Program-made: the position numbers and the translations under genes
Notes under the pieces: generated by a model
Told to the model about the DNA's origin: nothing
Databases searched by the model: none
What the model saw: the letters and a program-made list of their open reading frames with translations, nothing else
Shown: one piece after another, positions 1 to 8,467 of the stretch
How the letters are laid out: each line of letters starts with the position of its first letter
Position numbering within the stretch: position 1 is the first letter of the stretch
NCBI GenBank assembly: GCA_963706535.1
Contig: CAVPMU010000002.1
Coordinates: forward strand, 372,001 to 436,000
DNA length: 64,000 nucleotides
Direction: 5' to 3'
DNA from: RPQJ01 sp963706535
GTDB taxonomy: Bacteria; Pseudomonadota; Gammaproteobacteria; Steroidobacterales; Steroidobacteraceae

Positions 1-2
1 GC

Positions 3-485
3 CGCAAGAACGGTGACGAGCACGCGTTCGTCGTGCGTTATCTCGAGTCGGTGCTCGCGGACTGCTGCGACGGCGTGGTGGTCGATGCCGAGCCGAGGCT
101 GCTCAGGACGCGCACGGTGCAGCACCTGTGCACGGCGCTGCGGGCCCGCCGCCGTGCGGGCACGCCGGTCTCGCTGCTCGATCTCGTGTCGCGGCTGCAT
201 CCCACGCCGGCGGTCGGTGGTGCGCCGAAGGAGGCCGCCGTCGCGTGGCTCGCCGGTAACGAGGGCATCGAGCGCGGCTGGTTCGCTGGTCCAGTGGGGT
301 TCCTGCAGTCTGACGGCGACGGCGAATTTGCAGTAGCCTTGCGCTCGGCGCTGGTGCGCGGTCGCAGCGCAACCGCGTGGGCGGGGGCGGGCATCGTGGC
401 CCGGTCCGTGCCCAAGGCCGAATTCACCGAGACCGAGCTCAAGCTGCGCACCGTGCTGGGGCCGCTGCTTTGGGGAGCGCCCTGA
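3..485 (+). CDS. menF: Isochorismate synthase, C-terminal part (cut by window edge)
   Basis: This is the C-terminal part of a chorismate-binding enzyme; the N-terminus lies outside the window and the frame is open from base 3. Isochorismate synthase converts chorismate to isochorismate, the first committed step of menaquinone synthesis. Visible family motifs are the VQHLCTAL segment, LHPTPAVGG, RGWFAGPVG, GEFAVALRSA, a YAGAGIV-like WAGAGIVARS and the terminal ETELKLRTVLG helix. Anthranilate and aminodeoxychorismate synthases share the fold, but the downstream men genes decide the call. Its TGA overlaps the menD ATG by one base (TGATG), which suggests translational coupling. Confidence 0.9.
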   Translation, partial: RKNGDEHAFVVRYLESVLADCCDGVVVDAEPRLLRTRTVQHLCTALRARRRAGTPVSLLDLVSRLHPTPAVGGAPKEAAVAWLAGNEGIERGWFAGPVGFLQSDGDGEFAVALRSALVRGRSATAWAGAGIVARSVPKAEFTETELKLRTVLGPLLWGAP

Positions 486-2254
486 TGAACGACCCGACCA
501 CTGCACGCGACGTCGGAGCCGCCAACCTGCGGTTCGCCCGCGCGCTGGTCGGCGAACTGCACGCGGCCGGCGTCGCCATGGCCGTCGTCTGTCCCGGCTC
601 GCGCTCCACGCCGCTCGCGCTCGCCATCGCCGAGCACCCGGCGCTGCCCTCGAGCGTGCACATCGACGAGCGCAGCGCCGCCTTCTTCGCACTCGGAGCG
701 GCCAAGGCCACGGGTCGCCCGGTGGCGCTGCTCTGCACCTCCGGCACGGCGGGCGCGAATTTCCTGCCGGCAGTGGCGGAGGCGCACCAGGCGCGCGTGC
801 CGCTCGTGATCATGACCGCGGATCGTCCGCCGGAACTCCGTGCGTGGGGCGCGGCGCAGACCATGGAGCAGCGCGGCCTGTTCGCGGCATTCACGCGCTG
901 GTTCGAGGAGGCGCCCTGTCCCTGCGAGCGCGAATCCGAGTCCGCCTATGCGACGGCACTCGGCCGACGCGCGGTGTGCGAGGCGACCGGCCCCGCACCG
1001 GGCCCGGTGCACCTGAACCTGCCGTTCCGCGAGCCGCTGGCGCCCGCCGATTACGTTCCGCTCGAGGCGACGCGGCCGCCCGCCGCGCACCTCGTGCACG
1101 ACTTCGGGGCCGCACTGCAGGGCGGCGAGGCGTTGGGGCGCGAGTTGCGTGCCGTACCCCGCGGAGTGCTGCTGTTCGGTCCGGACAGCTGGGATGCAAC
1201 GCTCGTGGCCGCGTCAACGCGCCTGGCGAGCGCGCTCGGCTGGCCGGTTCTCGCCGATCCGGCTTCCGGCCTGCGCGCCGGCGCAGCGCAGGCCGGCGCC
1301 GTCATCAGCGGCGCCGACCTGCTGTTGCGCGAGCCGCAAGTGGCGGAGGAACTGCGACCCGACCTCATCGTGCGCTTCGGTGGCCAGCCGACCAGCGCGG
1401 CGCTCGTGGCCTGGCTGACGCGACACGCATCGGCGCCGGTCTGGCTGGTCGACCCGGCGGCGGGCTTCCGCGATCCGCAGCACCGGGCGTCGCGCATGCT
1501 GCGCGTCACCGCACGTGGTTTTTGCGAACTCGCCGCAACAGACGCAGGTGCGCCGCACGAGGCCACGCGCGCGTGGCGCGCGCGGTGGCAGCGAGCGGAC
1601 GAGGTGGCCCGTGGCGCAATCGACGTGGCCCTCGATACCGACGAACGGTTCCTGACGCCGCACGTCGCACGTTCGCTGTGGAGCACCCTGCCCGAGGGTG
1701 CCGTCCTCTGTGCAGCCAACAGCATGGCGATACGCGACATCGACGCATTCGCCGGGCCACGGGGGGCCGGACTTCGGGTGCTCGCCAATCGCGGCGTCAA
1801 CGGGATCGACGGACAGGTCTCGGCGGCGCTGGGCGCAGCGCTTGCGACCCGGCGACCGACCGTCCTGTGGTGCGGAGACCTCGCGTTCCTGCACGACCTG
1901 TCCGGGCTGCTCGCGGGGCGGTTGCAGGCAGCCGACCTCACCGTCGTCGTGAGCAACGACGACGGTGGCGGGATATTCGAATACCTGGCCGTGGCGCGTT
2001 CCGTGCCGCGTGCGATCTTCGAGCGGGTCTTCGCGGTGCCGCACGGCGCGGACCCTTGCGCCATTGCGAGCGCGCTCGGCTGGAACGCCGTGCGTGCGAC
2101 GTCGCGTGAAGCATTCGCGAGCGCACTGTCGCACGCGCTCGCCGGCGGGCGTCACGTGATCGAGGTGCCGGTGGATCGTGCCGCGAACACGGCGCTGCAC
2201 CGGTCGTTGAGCGACGCGCTGCGCGCGGCCCTGCGGCGGGAACTGGCCGGATGA
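485..2254 (+). CDS. menD: SEPHCHC synthase MenD
   Basis: This thiamine-diphosphate enzyme joins 2-oxoglutarate (with decarboxylation) to isochorismate, giving 2-succinyl-5-enolpyruvyl-6-hydroxy-3-cyclohexene-1-carboxylate. The 589-residue length is near the family norm. It has the N-terminal CPGSRSTPLALA motif, the IDERSAAFFALG helix with the glutamate expected to activate the cofactor, and a C-terminal ThDP/metal motif starting at CGDLAFLHD (about residue 463) and running to NDDGGGIFEYL. An in-frame reading extends upstream, but the ATG at 485 is preferred: it overlaps the menF stop and the protein then begins with the conserved NLRFARALVGEL region. Confidence 0.95.
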   Translation: MNDPTTARDVGAANLRFARALVGELHAAGVAMAVVCPGSRSTPLALAIAEHPALPSSVHIDERSAAFFALGAAKATGRPVALLCTSGTAGANFLPAVAEAHQARVPLVIMTADRPPELRAWGAAQTMEQRGLFAAFTRWFEEAPCPCERESESAYATALGRRAVCEATGPAPGPVHLNLPFREPLAPADYVPLEATRPPAAHLVHDFGAALQGGEALGRELRAVPRGVLLFGPDSWDATLVAASTRLASALGWPVLADPASGLRAGAAQAGAVISGADLLLREPQVAEELRPDLIVRFGGQPTSAALVAWLTRHASAPVWLVDPAAGFRDPQHRASRMLRVTARGFCELAATDAGAPHEATRAWRARWQRADEVARGAIDVALDTDERFLTPHVARSLWSTLPEGAVLCAANSMAIRDIDAFAGPRGAGLRVLANRGVNGIDGQVSAALGAALATRRPTVLWCGDLAFLHDLSGLLAGRLQAADLTVVVSNDDGGGIFEYLAVARSVPRAIFERVFAVPHGADPCAIASALGWNAVRATSREAFASALSHALAGGRHVIEVPVDRAANTALHRSLSDALRAALRRELAG

Positions 2255-3099
2255 ACGGCGCACCGCTTCCGGTCGAACGACGCGGCCGTGGCCCCGCGAT
2301 CATGTTGCTGCACGGATTCACCGGCCGAGCCCGGGGCATGGACGAGATCGCGAGTGCCCTGCAGCACGAGTACGACGTCATCGCGCCGGATCTCCCCGGT
2401 CACGGCCGGGCCGCCGCCGTCGGCCAGCGCGCGGGTCACGGCTTCGACGACTGCATAGACGACCTCGTCGCCACGCTGCTCGCCAGCGGCCACCAGCGGG
2501 CGCACTGGATCGGCTATTCAATGGGGGCGCGGCTCGCGCTCGGCTGTGCAGTGCGCCACCCGCAGCGCGTGGCCTCGCTGGCGCTCATCGCCGCCCGTGC
2601 CGGCATCGAGAGTGCGGCGGAGCGCGAGGCGCGGCGCCGCGCGGACGAGGCCCTGGCCCTGCGCATCGAGAGTGCCGGGCTCGAGGAGTTCGTCGACGCA
2701 TGGATGGCGCAGCCGATCTTCGCCACGCAGCGACGCCTCGGCGCGCCGTTCCTGGCGCAGCAGCGCGCCGAGCGGATGGCGAACGACGCTGCGGGGCTGG
2801 CCGCAGCCCTGCGTGCCCTCGGGCCGGGAGCGCAGCCGTCGTTCTTCGATGAACTGGCCGGGATTGCCGTGCCCGCCCTGCTGGTCGCCGGCGAACTCGA
2901 CCACGTGTTCGTCGCGGCCGCACGCGACCTCGCGCGCCGCATGCCCCATGCACAGGCCTGCGAGATCGCGGATGCGGGTCACGCGGTGCATCTGGAGCAA
3001 CCTGCGGCATTCGTTCACGCAGTCCAGGACTTCCTGCGCAGGGCGCCGGCGCCCGCGCACGATGAATACCCTATTCCGGTTGAGGAGACCGCGACATGA
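2251..3099 (+). CDS. menH: SHCHC synthase MenH (alpha/beta hydrolase)
   Basis: MenH removes pyruvate from the MenD product to give 2-succinyl-6-hydroxy-2,4-cyclohexadiene-1-carboxylate. The 282-residue protein has an alpha/beta-hydrolase fold: the HGFTG oxyanion loop near residue 23, the nucleophile elbow GYSMG (Ser90), Asp217 in GELDHVF and His244 in DAGHAVHLEQP. These match the Ser-Asp-His triad of the family. It starts inside the menD stop (ATGA, 4-base overlap). Other alpha/beta hydrolases would look similar, but the position between menD and menB makes MenH the clear choice. Confidence 0.92.
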   Translation: MNGAPLPVERRGRGPAIMLLHGFTGRARGMDEIASALQHEYDVIAPDLPGHGRAAAVGQRAGHGFDDCIDDLVATLLASGHQRAHWIGYSMGARLALGCAVRHPQRVASLALIAARAGIESAAEREARRRADEALALRIESAGLEEFVDAWMAQPIFATQRRLGAPFLAQQRAERMANDAAGLAAALRALGPGAQPSFFDELAGIAVPALLVAGELDHVFVAAARDLARRMPHAQACEIADAGHAVHLEQPAAFVHAVQDFLRRAPAPAHDEYPIPVEETAT

Positions 3100-3911
3100 C
3101 TGAATGGAAGACGGTGCGCGACTACGAGGACATCCGCTTCGAGAAGGACGGCGGCCTCGCGAAGATCACGATCTGCCGACCGGAGGTGCGTAACGCGTTC
3201 CGGCCGAAGACGCTGTTCGAGCTGATCGACGCGTTCTCCCGTGCCCGGGAGGACCAGACGATCGGCGTGATCATCTTCACGGGCGAAGGCGACCTCGCGT
3301 TCTGCTCGGGTGGCGACCAGCGCATCCGTGGCGACGAGGGCTACGTCGGCGACGACGGCGTGCCGCGCCTGAACGTGCTCGACCTGCAGCGACTGATCCG
3401 CAGCCTGCCGAAGCCCGTCATTGCGGCCGTCGCCGGCTACGCGATCGGCGGCGGCCACGTGCTGCACGTGGTCTGCGACCTGACCATCGCGGCGGACAAC
3501 GCACGCTTCGGTCAGACGGGCCCGCGGGTCGGATCCTTCGACGGCGGATTCGGCTCGTCCTACCTCGCGCGCATGGTGGGGCAGAAGAAGGCGCGCGAGA
3601 TCTGGTACCTGTGCGAGCAGTACGACGCCGAGGAAGCGCTCGCCATGGGACTGGTGAACAAGGTGGTGCCGCTGGCCGAACTCGAGGCGACCGCGGTGGC
3701 CTGGGGTCGCCGCATCCTCGAGCACAGCCCGATGGCGATCCGTTGCCTGAAGGCTGCGTTCAACGCGGAACTCGACGGGCAGGCCGGCATCCAGGAACTC
3801 GCCGGCCACGCCACGCAGCTCTTCTACATGACCGAGGAAGCACAGGAAGGGCGCAACGCCTACGTCGAGAAGCGCAAGCCCGATTTCTCGCGCTTCCCCT
3901 GGCGGCCGTGA
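3096..3911 (+). CDS. menB: 1,4-dihydroxy-2-naphthoyl-CoA synthase MenB
   Basis: This crotonase-fold enzyme closes the second ring of o-succinylbenzoyl-CoA to give 1,4-dihydroxy-2-naphthoyl-CoA. The 271-residue sequence has the MenB-specific FCSGGDQRIRGD stretch, the oxyanion region GYAIGGGHVLH, the QTGPRVGSFDGG loop and the C-terminal YVEKRKPDFSRFPW signature. The loop reads QTG rather than QTD; in this family that goes with the bicarbonate-dependent type, so that type is expected (inference). It overlaps menH by ATGA, and its own stop overlaps the menA GTG. Confidence 0.96.
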   Translation: MTEWKTVRDYEDIRFEKDGGLAKITICRPEVRNAFRPKTLFELIDAFSRAREDQTIGVIIFTGEGDLAFCSGGDQRIRGDEGYVGDDGVPRLNVLDLQRLIRSLPKPVIAAVAGYAIGGGHVLHVVCDLTIAADNARFGQTGPRVGSFDGGFGSSYLARMVGQKKAREIWYLCEQYDAEEALAMGLVNKVVPLAELEATAVAWGRRILEHSPMAIRCLKAAFNAELDGQAGIQELAGHATQLFYMTEEAQEGRNAYVEKRKPDFSRFPWRP

Positions 3912-4783
3912 GCGGGCGCTCGGCCTGGTGGCTCGCGGTCCGGCCGGCGACGCTGACGGCGTCGGCGGCGCCGGTATTCGTCGGTGCGGGCGCGGCGTGG
4001 GCGGAGGGCGTGTTCGCCCTGGGGCCCGCGCTCGGCGCGTTGCTCGGCGCCTCGCTGCTGCAGGTGGGCGCGAATTTCGCCAATGACGTATTCGACTTCG
4101 AGCGCGGGGCGGACAATGCCGACCGGCTCGGTCCGCAGCGGGCCACGCAGCAGGGCTGGATCACCCCCGGGCAGATGAAGCGCGCGATGTGGCTCGCCTT
4201 CGCGGCGGCCACGCTCACGGGGCTCTACCTCACCTACGTGGCCGGATGGCCCGTGCTCGCTCTCGGACTCGCCTCGATCGCGGCCGCCTATCTCTACACG
4301 GGTGGGCCGCGTCCCTACGGGTATCTCGGGCTGGGCGACCTGGCGGTGTTCGTCTTCTTCGGCGTCGGAGCCGTGGCCGGGACTTACTACGTGCAGGCGC
4401 TCTCCGTCTCGCGGCTCGCGCTCGTCGCGTCGATCCCGATCGGCGCGCTTGCAACGGCCATCCTGGTCGTCAACAACCTGCGCGACATCGAGACGGACGC
4501 TCGCGCGGGCAAGCGCACGCTCGCGGTGCGCATCGGCGACCCCGCGACGCGCGCCTACTACTTCGTGCTGCTGCTCGCGGCCTACCTGGTGCCGCTGGTC
4601 GCGTGGTGGCAGGGGCTGGCGGACGTGCAGGTGCTGCTGCCGTGGCTTTCGTTGCCGCTCGCGCTACAGCTCGTGGTGCGCATGCGCCACGAGCGCGGGT
4701 TGGCGCTGAACGGCTGCCTGGTGCGCACTGCGCGTCTCGAAGTGGTGTTCGGGCTGCTGTTCGCGCTGGGCCTGGCGTTGTGA
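3908..4783 (+). CDS. menA: 1,4-dihydroxy-2-naphthoate polyprenyltransferase MenA
   Basis: This UbiA-superfamily membrane enzyme attaches the polyprenyl tail to 1,4-dihydroxy-2-naphthoate, giving demethylmenaquinone. The GTG start at 3908 overlaps the menB TGA (GTGA) and gives 291 residues. The first Asp-rich motif is NFANDVFDFERG followed by DNADR, and the second is NNLRDIETDARAGK. Several hydrophobic segments follow, as in other UbiA proteins. In E. coli menA is unlinked to menFDHBCE; here it sits between menB and menC. The in-frame sequence upstream of 3908 is an extension over menB and is not used. Confidence 0.94.
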   Translation: MSGRSAWWLAVRPATLTASAAPVFVGAGAAWAEGVFALGPALGALLGASLLQVGANFANDVFDFERGADNADRLGPQRATQQGWITPGQMKRAMWLAFAAATLTGLYLTYVAGWPVLALGLASIAAAYLYTGGPRPYGYLGLGDLAVFVFFGVGAVAGTYYVQALSVSRLALVASIPIGALATAILVVNNLRDIETDARAGKRTLAVRIGDPATRAYYFVLLLAAYLVPLVAWWQGLADVQVLLPWLSLPLALQLVVRMRHERGLALNGCLVRTARLEVVFGLLFALGLAL

Positions 4784-5862
4784 TCCTCCTCTCGGCACGG
4801 GCGAGCGCAGTCACGCTGCGTTTCGCGCGGCCGCTCCGGACTGCGCAGGGCGTGTTCGCCGAGCGCCAGAGCGTCATCCTGGAGTTGCGCGACGGGGACG
4901 GCGTGGCGGGATACGGTGAGGCGGCGCCCTGGCCCGGCTTCGGCACGGAAACGGCGGGCGCGTCGCTGGACGTGCTGCAGCGCGCGTGCGAGCTGCTGCG
5001 CGGGGCGGACCTCGAGCCGGCCGAGTGGACGACGAACTTCGCGATGCACTTCGCGGCGACGCCCGCCGCGCGGGGTGCCCTCGACGGCGCACTCTGGGAT
5101 CTCGCGGCGCGCCGCTCGCACCGGCCGCTCGCCATCCACCTTGCGGAACGCCGTGGCGTGCCAGGTGCAGCGAGCCTGCAACGGGTGTCCGTCAGCGCGC
5201 TGCTGCTCGAGAGCGAGCCCGACGCGTTGCGCCTCGAGGCAAGGCGGGCGCGCGACGCGGGCCATCGCGCCGCAAAGCTCAAGCTCGGATCGCCGTTGCT
5301 GGCCGAGGATGTCGCGCGGGCACGGGCGGCGCGCGAAGGGCTCGGGTCGCAGGTGGCGCTGCGCGGCGACGCCAACGGTGCGTGGACCGAACGCGAAGCG
5401 CTCGAGGCCCTGGCTGCGCTCGCGCCATTCGACTTCGCGTACGTCGAGCAACCGCTGCCGGCGGACGCGTTCGAGGCGCTGGCGCGACTGCGGCGCGCCT
5501 CGCCCGTGCGCATCGCCGCCGACGAGTCGGCGGCTGCGGAGTCCGCGGCGGCCCTGGTGATCGACTCTGGAGCGGTCGATGTCGTCGTGCTCAAGCCAGG
5601 GCTGCTCGGCGGGCCGGCGCGAGCGCTCGGGATGGCCGCGCGTGCGCGGCGCGCCGGCTGTGAAGTGGTGTTCACGCACGCCTTCGAAAGCGCGGTCGGG
5701 GCGCGTCACGCATTGCATTGTGCCGCGGCCTGGGGCGATGCAGCCGCGGTGCATGGACTGGTCACCGAAGGACTGTTCCTGAACGACATCGGCGCGGCGG
5801 TGGGCTGCAGCAGCGGCACGGCATGGATTTCCGGTGCGCCGGGGATCGGTGTCCTGTCGTGA
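4780..5862 (+). CDS. menC: o-succinylbenzoate synthase MenC
   Basis: This enolase-superfamily dehydratase converts the MenH product to o-succinylbenzoate. The GTG start at 4780 overlaps the menA stop and gives 360 residues. Catalytic and metal residues are visible in order: the KxK pair K166/K168 in AKLKLG, D197 in GDANGAW, E223 in YVEQPLP, D248 in AADES and K272 in VVLKPGLLGG. The N-terminal capping domain (GYGEAAPWPGFGTE) is typical. Because it acts before MenE and MenB, operon order does not follow pathway order. Confidence 0.93.
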   Translation: MILLSARASAVTLRFARPLRTAQGVFAERQSVILELRDGDGVAGYGEAAPWPGFGTETAGASLDVLQRACELLRGADLEPAEWTTNFAMHFAATPAARGALDGALWDLAARRSHRPLAIHLAERRGVPGAASLQRVSVSALLLESEPDALRLEARRARDAGHRAAKLKLGSPLLAEDVARARAAREGLGSQVALRGDANGAWTEREALEALAALAPFDFAYVEQPLPADAFEALARLRRASPVRIAADESAAAESAAALVIDSGAVDVVVLKPGLLGGPARALGMAARARRAGCEVVFTHAFESAVGARHALHCAAAWGDAAAVHGLVTEGLFLNDIGAAVGCSSGTAWISGAPGIGVLS

Positions 5863-7334
5863 GCCGACGCAACTGGCTGTTGCAGCGGGCGCAGGCGACA
5901 CCCGAGTCGCCGGCGCTCGAGTTCGGGGACCAGGTATGGACGTTCGCGGGCCTCGCGGACCGGGCGCGGCGTGCTGCGGCGCAGCTGCTGGCGACGGCCG
6001 TCCCCGGCGACGCGCCGCTTGCGCTGCTGCTGCCCGGAGGTGCGGAATTCGCCGGCTGGTTGCACGCCGTCGCACTCACCGGGCGTCCCGTGCTGCCGCT
6101 CAACACGCGACTCACCGCCGCGGAACTGGCGCGGCAACTCCTCGATGCGCGCGTGGCTACGTTGCTCGGCGCGGCGGGGGACGCGCGGCTCGATGAACTC
6201 GCGCGAGCGGTGCCGGGCCTCGCCGCGAGTGCGGTGCCGGATCTCGACGCACTCCCGCCCGCGCGCGACGTGCTGCCGGGCGAGGTGCACGCAGACGACG
6301 ATACGCTGGCGGTATTGTTCACCTCCGGGACGACCGGACGCGCGAAAGGCGCCTGCCTCCCGTGGCGGGCGTTCCGCGCGAGTGCCGAAGGCTCGGCGGA
6401 ACGGTTGGGATCGGTCGTGGGCAAGCGCTGGCTCGCCTGCATGCCGCTGTTCCACGTCGGGGGACTGTCCATCCTGCTGCGCAGCGCGCTGTTCGGCGGG
6501 CCGGTACGCCTGCACGATCGCTTCGACACAGGCGCAGTCAACGATGCGCTCGATCGCGGCGGCGTCGCCGGCCTGTCGCTCGTGCCTACGATGCTGTCGA
6601 GGCTGCTCGCCGCGCGCGAAGGGCGGGGCGCGCCAGCGGGGCTCGAGGTCCTGCTGCTGGGCGGCGCTGCGACTCCGCCCGGCCTGCTGCAACGTGCGCT
6701 CGCTGCCGGCTACCCCGTGTGCACCACGTACGGCCTCACCGAGTCCTGTTCGCAGGCTGCCACGGCGGCACCACCGCCACCCGGCTCCCTCGAGGCAGCG
6801 CCCATGCGACCCCTGCGTGGCGTCGAGATCCGCATCGTCGATCGCGGGCGGGACCTCCCGGCGGGGGCACCCGGCGAGATCGTGTTGCGGGGCGCGGTGT
6901 TGATGAAAGGCTACCTGCACGACGTGGAGTCGACCGCACGCGCGCTGCGCGACGGCTGGCTGTACACGTCGGACGTCGGCTACCTCGACGACGGCGGCGG
7001 ACTGCACGTGCTCGACCGGCGCGACGACCTCGTGGTCACCGGTGGCGAGAACGTCTATCCGGCCGAGGTCGAAGCCGCGCTGCTCGATCATCCAGGCGTC
7101 GCCGAGGCCGGCGTGGCCGGCGTGCCGGATGCGGACCTCGGTGCGCGTGTCGTCGCGTGGATCGTGATCGCGTCGGGCGCGTCGGTCGATGCGGCTGCTC
7201 TCGCGGGCCATTGCCGCACTCGACTCGCCGGCTACAAAGTGCCGAGGCAGTTCCATTTCGTCGCGTCGTTGCCGCGCACCGCAGCGGGCAAGTTGCAGCG
7301 CCTGCGGCTTTCCGACGTCCCCTCGCAGTCATGA
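5859..7334 (+). CDS. menE: o-succinylbenzoate-CoA ligase MenE
   Basis: This acyl-adenylate-forming enzyme activates o-succinylbenzoate to its CoA ester for MenB. The GTG start at 5859 overlaps the menC stop; the protein has 491 residues. ANL-superfamily motifs are the ATP loop LFTSGTTGRAKG, the TTYGLTES motif, the YTSDVGYLDDGG hinge region, GGENVYPAEVE, and the C-terminal catalytic lysine in AAGKLQRLRL. It is a little longer than some MenE proteins. A broader acyl-CoA ligase is possible on sequence alone, but the operon supports MenE. Confidence 0.92.
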   Translation: MSRRNWLLQRAQATPESPALEFGDQVWTFAGLADRARRAAAQLLATAVPGDAPLALLLPGGAEFAGWLHAVALTGRPVLPLNTRLTAAELARQLLDARVATLLGAAGDARLDELARAVPGLAASAVPDLDALPPARDVLPGEVHADDDTLAVLFTSGTTGRAKGACLPWRAFRASAEGSAERLGSVVGKRWLACMPLFHVGGLSILLRSALFGGPVRLHDRFDTGAVNDALDRGGVAGLSLVPTMLSRLLAAREGRGAPAGLEVLLLGGAATPPGLLQRALAAGYPVCTTYGLTESCSQAATAAPPPPGSLEAAPMRPLRGVEIRIVDRGRDLPAGAPGEIVLRGAVLMKGYLHDVESTARALRDGWLYTSDVGYLDDGGGLHVLDRRDDLVVTGGENVYPAEVEAALLDHPGVAEAGVAGVPDADLGARVVAWIVIASGASVDAAALAGHCRTRLAGYKVPRQFHFVASLPRTAAGKLQRLRLSDVPSQS

Positions 7335-7654
7335 CACGTGCAACAGGTGACACCGTGCAGCACTACCTGCTCTTCTACGTGCTATCCCCCGACTACCTCG
7401 AGCGCCGCGGCGAGTTCCGCGCCGAGCACCTTGCCCTTGCCTGGGCCGCGTCCGAGCGCGGCGAGATGCTGCTCGGCGGGGCGCTGACCGATCCCTTCGA
7501 TTACGCGGTCTTCCTGTTCAGGGGCAAATCGCCCGCGGTGGCCGAGCGCTTCGTCGAGGCGGATCCCTACGTTGCCAATGGCCTCGTCACGGAATGGCGG
7601 ATACGGCCATGGATGACGGTGGTCGGCGAGACTGCCACCACTCCCGTGCGCTGA
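7331..7654 (+). CDS. YciI-like protein at the end of the men operon
   Basis: This 107-residue protein of the YciI/dimeric alpha-beta barrel type begins inside the menE stop (ATGA). It has the FYVLSPDYLERRGEFRAEHLA start, the GGALTDPFDYAVFLF strand and the VAERFVEADPYVANGLV helix usual in this family. YciI-like proteins are small and mostly of unknown function. The tight coupling suggests a role with menaquinone synthesis, but none can be assigned. The operon lacks a recognisable 1,4-dihydroxy-2-naphthoyl-CoA thioesterase; nothing in this sequence shows a thioesterase fold, so replacing that step is only speculation. Confidence 0.75.
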   Translation: MTRATGDTVQHYLLFYVLSPDYLERRGEFRAEHLALAWAASERGEMLLGGALTDPFDYAVFLFRGKSPAVAERFVEADPYVANGLVTEWRIRPWMTVVGETATTPVR

Positions 7655-7670
7655 CTGCAGCCGCGGACGC

Positions 7671-7703
7671 AAAAAAAGAGCCCGGAGCTTGCGCCCCGGG
7701 CTC
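7671..7703 (-). terminator. Rho-independent terminator of the outer-membrane protein gene
   Basis: The arms GAGCCCGG (7678-7685) and CCGGGCTC (7696-7703) form an 8-bp stem with a 10-base loop. Read on the minus strand it is followed by seven T (7671-7677). It lies 22 bases past the stop of the minus-strand gene at 7726. No T run follows it on the plus strand, so it serves the minus-strand gene best. Confidence 0.85.
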
Positions 7704-7725
7704 GTGCAGGCCGGACTGGGAGCGA

Positions 7726-8310
7726 TTACTGGCCGAAGTTCCAGCGCACGCCCGCACCGTAGGTGTTGGCGTCGTCGCCGAACTCGCCCTCGACGCCCAC
7801 TGCGAACTGCTCCGTGAAGAACCAGCGCGCGGCGAGGCCGACGCTCGTCGTGTCGCCCGAGTCGGACAGGTCGGTGTAGTTCACGGCGCCCTCGATCTCG
7901 AGCTGGTCGGCCGGGCGGCCGCGCAGGCCGACGCCGAGCAGGTAGCCGTCGTCGTCGACGTCGAAGCCGCCGGCTTCAGCCTCGGCGCTGACATAGCCGA
8001 GCTTGCCGTAGATGTCGGCCTTCGGGCCGATCGGCCACGCATAGCCGACGCCGAGGTTCATCTGCTCGACATCGATGTCGGTGCCGAGGACCTCGGTGCT
8101 CTGGTTGCTGTAGCCGGCGAACAGGAATACCTGCTCGGTGATTTCGAACGAACCGCGCAGCGCGAACCCATCCACTTCCTCGTCGAACTGGTCGATGTCG
8201 GTGTTGATGTAGGCGGCGTCGAGGTAGGAATAGCTGAGTCCCTCGGCCTGCGCCAAGAAAGGCAGCAGTGCGGCGGTGGTGACGAACGCGGAAACTGACT
8301 TGAAGCGCAT
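7726..8310 (-). CDS. Small outer-membrane beta-barrel protein
   Basis: This 194-residue protein has an N-terminal signal peptide (hydrophobic to about residue 22, cleaved near LAQA-EG) and then alternating polar and aromatic strands ending in VRWNFGQ. The terminal aromatic strand is typical of outer-membrane barrels. The length would fit an eight-stranded barrel of the OmpA-like/OmpW-like kind; no specific family is recognised. On its strand AGGAG lies about 7 bases before the ATG. The 157-base gap upstream holds its leader and can form two or more short GC hairpins, but no known riboswitch was recognised. A terminator follows, so it appears to be transcribed alone. Confidence 0.75.
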   Translation of the reverse strand: MRFKSVSAFVTTAALLPFLAQAEGLSYSYLDAAYINTDIDQFDEEVDGFALRGSFEITEQVFLFAGYSNQSTEVLGTDIDVEQMNLGVGYAWPIGPKADIYGKLGYVSAEAEAGGFDVDDDGYLLGVGLRGRPADQLEIEGAVNYTDLSDSGDTTSVGLAARWFFTEQFAVGVEGEFGDDANTYGAGVRWNFGQ

Positions 8311-8467
8311 AAATGCTCCTGACGAGAAACCGCTCCCAAAACGGAAGCGTTCTGCGGCGGCCCGATTGGGCTACCTGCACGTTGGAGCTGCCCGGCCCGG
8401 AGAAGTTCCCTCCGAAGTCCGTTGCTAAAAAGACACAATAAATCCGTGACGGCTATTCCAGTCGGCC

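Noticed and set aside
7678..7703. Terminator for the men operon
   Set aside because: The hairpin has its T run only on the minus strand, so it fits the opposite gene.
8311..8467. Cyclic-di-GMP (GEMM) riboswitch in the leader of the outer-membrane protein gene
   Set aside because: Some GC hairpins and a GGTAGC-like piece are present, but the conserved core of the aptamer could not be matched.
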